From Prostheceraeus crozeri (lineage: Eukaryota > Platyhelminthes > Polycladida > Euryleptidae), in the NCBI GenBank assembly GCA_907163375.1, contig CAJQUW010011540.1:89680-153679 (forward strand): DNA of 64,000 bases, in the 5' to 3' direction. A program made the translations under genes and the position numbers. Shown here piece by piece: positions 59,821 through 64,000 of this stretch. Each line of letters starts with the position of its first letter. The stretch's first letter is position 1. The notes under the pieces were generated by a model. It was given only the letters and a program-made list of their open reading frames with translations. It was not told the origin of the DNA and did not search any database.

Positions 59821-60703
59821 ATTAAAAACCCGAAATATAATACAAACAAATTATTTATCCTCGTGCATTGCTGTCCCTGTCATGATGTCAACTTTCTCCG
59901 TCAAACAAAAGTACAGAGACAGCAGTGCATGCAAACTTGTAATAGTTGAGGAAATGAACCGTGATAGTGAAAAAGGATTGTCTTTTCACTCGGTAATATA
60001 CATGTAGTAGAGAAGACAATCCTTCCTAGAATCGATCACACCTGCGCACCAAAGGTCACATCAGAGACAAAAGCAAAATACTAGTTTGCTTGAGAACATT
60101 GCCTCTTACCCTCACGTCAGCCGTGTGTGATGGCTCCTCCAAAGCGCATATTGAAATCGAAAGTGAACTCATATTTTTTGGACAAGGATGAGGGATTTTC
60201 CTGCCTGATAGAAATCAATTAGCACAGCAAGGTGGCAGAAGCCGGGTGGCATGCACCCAACTTAAAGCGACTTAAAACTGGTGTATAGTTGATAAACTTT
60301 CATTGAAAATGATTGATAATTGATACAGCAATGATCACTAAAAATAGGTTCAGGTGAGCAGAAACGCCAGAAATTTCGTATTTTCCAGTTTCATTGGTTC
60401 CAAAGCCTCCACGTCTCTTCCAAGTCAAACCCCAATATCACTTCATCGCAGACTACTTCCGCAATCGCTTGCAGGATCAAAAAATGCCGGTGCGTGTAGG
60501 CATTTAAATTTGAAAAAATGACAAGATCAACTTAAAATGACAAATACAAACATAGTAATGTAGGGATAAGAATGTGGTAAAGGGGGCCCTGCGGAAAGTC
60601 ATGCTTGAAAGGATCCAAAATTGGAAAAAGCAAAGAATGCATTAGGTAGACTTTTGAGGCCTTCAGATCTTCGCGGATCCGCGCAAAAATCTCATCTCAT
60701 CGC

Positions 60704-62390
60704 CAAGCATGCCGGCACGTAAAAGGGGCAGCATGGGCAAGGATAAAAAAAGGCATTTTGCATATGTACACCTACTGTATATACAAGAAATTTTTTGATA
60801 CGGAAAATATTCAAAAATAAAATATTTGATCAAATCAATGATCTTTTTATGCACAAAATATCAAACAATATAATCTAAACCTCTGTAATAACTCTAATGA
60901 TATAAACAAGAAAAACAAGAGCCAGATCAGAAATGTCCAAAGTATGAGTCTCTTTTCATTGAATTTGATGAATTCATCAGCAACGGTGTGGATATTGACA
61001 TCGTCCATGTAATCCTTATGCAATACTGCAAACAAGATATTGTTAAGGTGGTTTGGTCCAGTCTTGGCTCTGGTCCATGTTTTCAGGCGTCGCATTGCGC
61101 TGAAACTTCTTTCCGCTGTCGCTGAGCTCATGGGTACTATGCAATAATATTTCAGCAAGTCGTGGGTAATTTTGCAAGCTTTTTTTGTCATTGGCATTGC
61201 GTTAAATATATCACAAATTATTGATGTCTTTGTAACCGTCTTTATTCTTGGTTTCATCTGTTCATTTCTCATTTGAGGAGGACTGGCAAACCCTTTAGTT
61301 CTTCTTCAAATTCTGCTTTGCGAGATTGTTGAAGCTTCATTACTCTGGACACAATTGGAAATATTTTGTCAAATGTTTCAAATCATTTTGGGAGAATCTT
61401 CTCTGCATTACTCCGTCGATCAAATTGATCAAATCAAAATATTTCTGGGAAAAAGATTGGAACGTTGTATCCGGTGTATCAATATCAGGCAGGTCAGTCA
61501 TTTCGGACAATATTTCTGGCAGTTTTCTTTTTCTCTTTTCCTTTCTCTCCATGATGCTATCTGTCATTTCGTCCCCTAATTCTGCTTGTAGCTTTTCTGC
61601 ATTACTCCATATCTTACTAGCTTCGTCATTGCAGCACATTTCTTTGAATCGTTGCTTCGCAAGGTTGATGACGAAATTCGCTTCTTGAACACTAACATCA
61701 GATCTTTGAGTAGTCCTGGAAATATTCTCCATTATACAGATCACGTCGTATGAGCACTTAATGCTAGCGATCAAAAAAGTGTCCCTCAATTGATTCACTA
61801 TTCCTTTCGAATTTTCGCGAGTCTCCCAACTGTATGACATTACTTATTTTGTAAATGTGACCGCAGACTTGCCCACGCTTTGTGAAAGTCAGCATTGTTT
61901 CTATTTGCCCATCCTCTATATAAATTGCACAATGGCAAATTGTACCTGTCAAAATGCAAGACACAGTAGAATAACTTGGCCGCCGCGCAAAAAGGCAACA
62001 TAGAAACACGTGCCCACCTTATACTCGTAAAAAAGGCAACAGATGTGCATTAATAACTCTGCCGACCATGTAAAAAGGCAAAATAGATCAATTTGCTCAT
62101 CCTACAAAACGGCAATCATGTTGATCAACTTGCCCACTCTGTCAAACAAAAGGCGACACATATTAACTTGTCCATCCTGTCTAAAGGAAACATCCTAATT
62201 GAAGTCACTTACAGCGTACTTGAAAAAAGGCAATATACGAGCGTAATATAGGTAATTAAACAAATTTGCCCATCTCGTGAAAAGGCAATTTGCCCCTTCT
62301 GTAAAAAGGCAGCATTGCCCACCCTGCCCATCCTGTGAAAAGGGCAGCATGGGCTTTGCCCACCCTGCCCACCCCGTGCCGGCATGCTTG
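60704..62390 (-). mobile_element. hAT element, 1.69 kb, with perfect 8-bp target duplication
   Basis: Ends CAAGCATGCCGGCACG (60704-60719) and the exact inverse CGTGCCGGCATGCTTG (62375-62390). CTCATCGC flanks at 60696-60703 and 62391-62398. Right subterminal region 61970-62370 is a run of about a dozen AAAAGGC and TGCCCA(C/T)CCT words; the left has fewer (60722-60760). It carries the C-terminal part of a transposase on the minus strand. Confidence 0.9.
60847..61840 (-). pseudogene. hAT transposase, C-terminal portion with dimerisation domain (ZMYM/TTF-type)
   Basis: Two overlapping-phase frames read from about 61840 to 60847. The upstream part has SIKCSYDVICIMENISRTTQ, quoted in parts (IKCSYDVICIMENIS, EANFVINLAKQRFKEM), and a Lys-rich linker, RKEKRKRKLPEI. 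DTTFQSFSQKYFDLIN follows. After a stop near 61340 the second frame gives YYCIVPMSSATAERSFSAMR, then RLKTWTRAK and LNNILFAVLHKDYMDD. SSATAERSFSA.RRLKTW is the signature of the hAT C-terminal dimerisation domain as found in the ZMYM1-like group. The BED/TTF finger and the first catalytic acids are missing, so the copy is non-autonomous. Its last 20 or so residues are hydrophobic and probably not original. Confidence 0.85.
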
Positions 62391-62398
62391 CTCATCGC

Positions 62399-64000
62399 AT
62401 AATTTTTTCTTCCTCTTTAGCTTTTAACGAAAATTCTTACCTACTTGATTGTAGAATAGTAGCATGTCATACACAGCAATTCATGAAAATCTCTTCAATT
62501 TTTCATGACGCATTCCATACATGCACCATGCGATGGTTGTCGTCAGATGCATTATGGGCCTATAATCAGCTTTGGATCAGACGGGAGGGGAAGTGGGGAA
62601 TTTCCCCTTCATTGCAGTGTCTGATCCCCGATACTAATGTTATGGTTTTCTTCCCTGAGAGTAAGAACATCATTCGGTAGATAGACTTTACATTGCCTCA
62701 ACCACATTGATTGAGTCGCATCAACAGTTGTAGGCCTATAATTTCCTCACGATTATTTATAAACGTGATCATCAGTACTGAAGCTTCTTTGTTATACGAA
62801 ATGACGAATGAATGCGAGAAGCAGAAAATGCTATATGGAATCAAGGTACAAATCTATCAAAAAAGGATTGGAATCCAAGATGCCATCTTATTTCATTGAG
62901 GCTTTTGTCGACAACGAACACATGGCATTTTTTTATCATAATAATACATGAAAAAGTGTTTAATCAAAAAATCCTGTCTGGAAATATTCTTTTGTTTTCA
63001 CTCTTTGAAAATTGATGTAGCCCGGCTTTCTGAATTCAGGCCTAATTGCAATGAATTATAAAGTGATCCTCTGCGGATTATTCATTTGGACTTTTACATG
63101 CGTAGACCTACCATAAATTTCTGATTCACAGGGTTGGTGTCCACGGTCTTCATTTGAAGTATTATTTAACTATATACGGATATGTATACATTGTGCTTGA
63201 ATAGGACAGTCCCTAGCAACAGTGTTAAATACAATTTCCTTAACCTATTTATTCCTCAACTATTTTCAACAATTAATCGCGGGCGTTCTACAGGTGCGAG
63301 GACGAGAGTGGCACCATAAGAATCGAATTGATCTCCTCTTCCTTTTGATCACAAATTTCCCGACTTTGGTTACGATGTTGACAAAAAACTTCCGGTTGAA
63401 ATTTGCGTTTAAACGAACATTTGGAGAAAATGGTCTAACTGATTCCCCCTTCTGCTATGAAGCTCAAATTCAATACTGCCTATAATTGATTATTTTTCTT
63501 CTTAAACTAAAAAATCGTTGCCAAAATTTCAATGAGAGGAAATTTGGTGGTGATTGTAATTGGAAGAGAATCCTATCCCTGTTTGGCCATATCTGTTGCG
63601 TTTTCTTTTTTGTTTTCTAATGAAGTGCTCAAATTCACATAGGATATGCGCACTGGTGGCGCGCATGTAGGAAACATGTGGCTGCACATGTTGATGAAGT
63701 AATATGGAGTCCATCTCCATGTGTTTTCGGAGAAAATATGCGGCACATGCGTGGGTTGGTCGGCCTACTGTGCTACCCATAATTAATAGTTGTGAAAAAT
63801 GCAATAGAAGCATTTGTTAACATAAATTATGTCTTTGATGTAGATTGAATTGAATAAACTAAAATTTGAATTTATAGCTGTAAAAGCACAAGGTAAAAAA
63901 ACACAAGGTGTGTAAAGTTCACACAGGTTTACTTGAACTCAGAGCGCCAAGAAACAGAATGTACAACGTCATTCAAAACTTTACAAAATGGCGAGAGGAT
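62399..64000. other. No recognisable gene
   Basis: AT-rich, with frames up to 98 codons (62384-62680, plus) without known motifs. Ends without a feature boundary. Confidence 0.5.

Noticed and set aside
59980-60045. Hairpin from AAGGATTGTCTT and AAGACAATCCTT
   Set aside because: The inverted words are only 12 bp with a long loop and no flanking duplication; it may be chance.

Overview
The window reads as AT-rich, intron-scale, gene-poor DNA from an animal, most likely a marine invertebrate. The evidence is only the repeat content: a Penelope-like element with a GIY-YIG domain, CR1/L2-type LINE remnants, tRNA-headed SINEs, two piggyBac elements, hAT, pogo/Tigger and P-type transposases, foldback elements, and a Cys-rich PIN-nuclease family of the kind expanded in aquatic invertebrates. 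I found no intact host gene and no functional rRNA, tRNA or snRNA. Nothing in the sequence fixes the phylum.

Layout. 1-1.2 kb: decayed Penelope-like element (RT plus GIY-YIG). 3.0-4.4 kb: decayed LINE. 5.06-17.08 kb: one 12.0-kb element made of two nearly identical inverted arms of 4.8 and 4.4 kb around a 2.8-kb single-copy core. It is flanked by a 6-bp direct repeat (GAGATA). The arms carry two kinds of tandem array and the core encodes one small acidic protein with a SUMO-interacting-like motif. 19.1-24.4 kb: a nested stack. A LINE is split by a 4.3-kb inverted-repeat element with a P-type transposase remnant, and that element is itself hit by a 655-bp element (8-bp target duplication) and a 1.19-kb element (TGATCA duplication). 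A second copy of the 655-bp family lies at 25.6-26.5 kb. 29-34.5 kb: four foldback or hairpin elements, including a SINE-sized insert with a 54-bp-arm hairpin and a 12-bp target duplication. 37.9-39.6 kb: piggyBac copy with exact TTAA flanks. 43.9-44.1 kb: a SINE. 44.2-51.2 kb: a large broken gene on the minus strand, with two N-terminal zinc-binding modules, a PIN/FEN-like nuclease core and a Cys-rich C-terminus, split by a 2.3-kb insertion. 54.5-55.5 kb: pogo/Tigger-like transposase. 55.9-58.5 kb: second piggyBac. 60.7-62.4 kb: hAT element with a perfect 8-bp target duplication.

The genes do not form a pathway. Almost all are transposase or retrotransposon remnants, and the biology here is insertion, nesting and palindrome formation. 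The most unusual object is the 12-kb palindromic element. Its 6-bp target duplication and 5'-AG ends resemble those of Maverick/Polinton elements, but it carries none of their genes.
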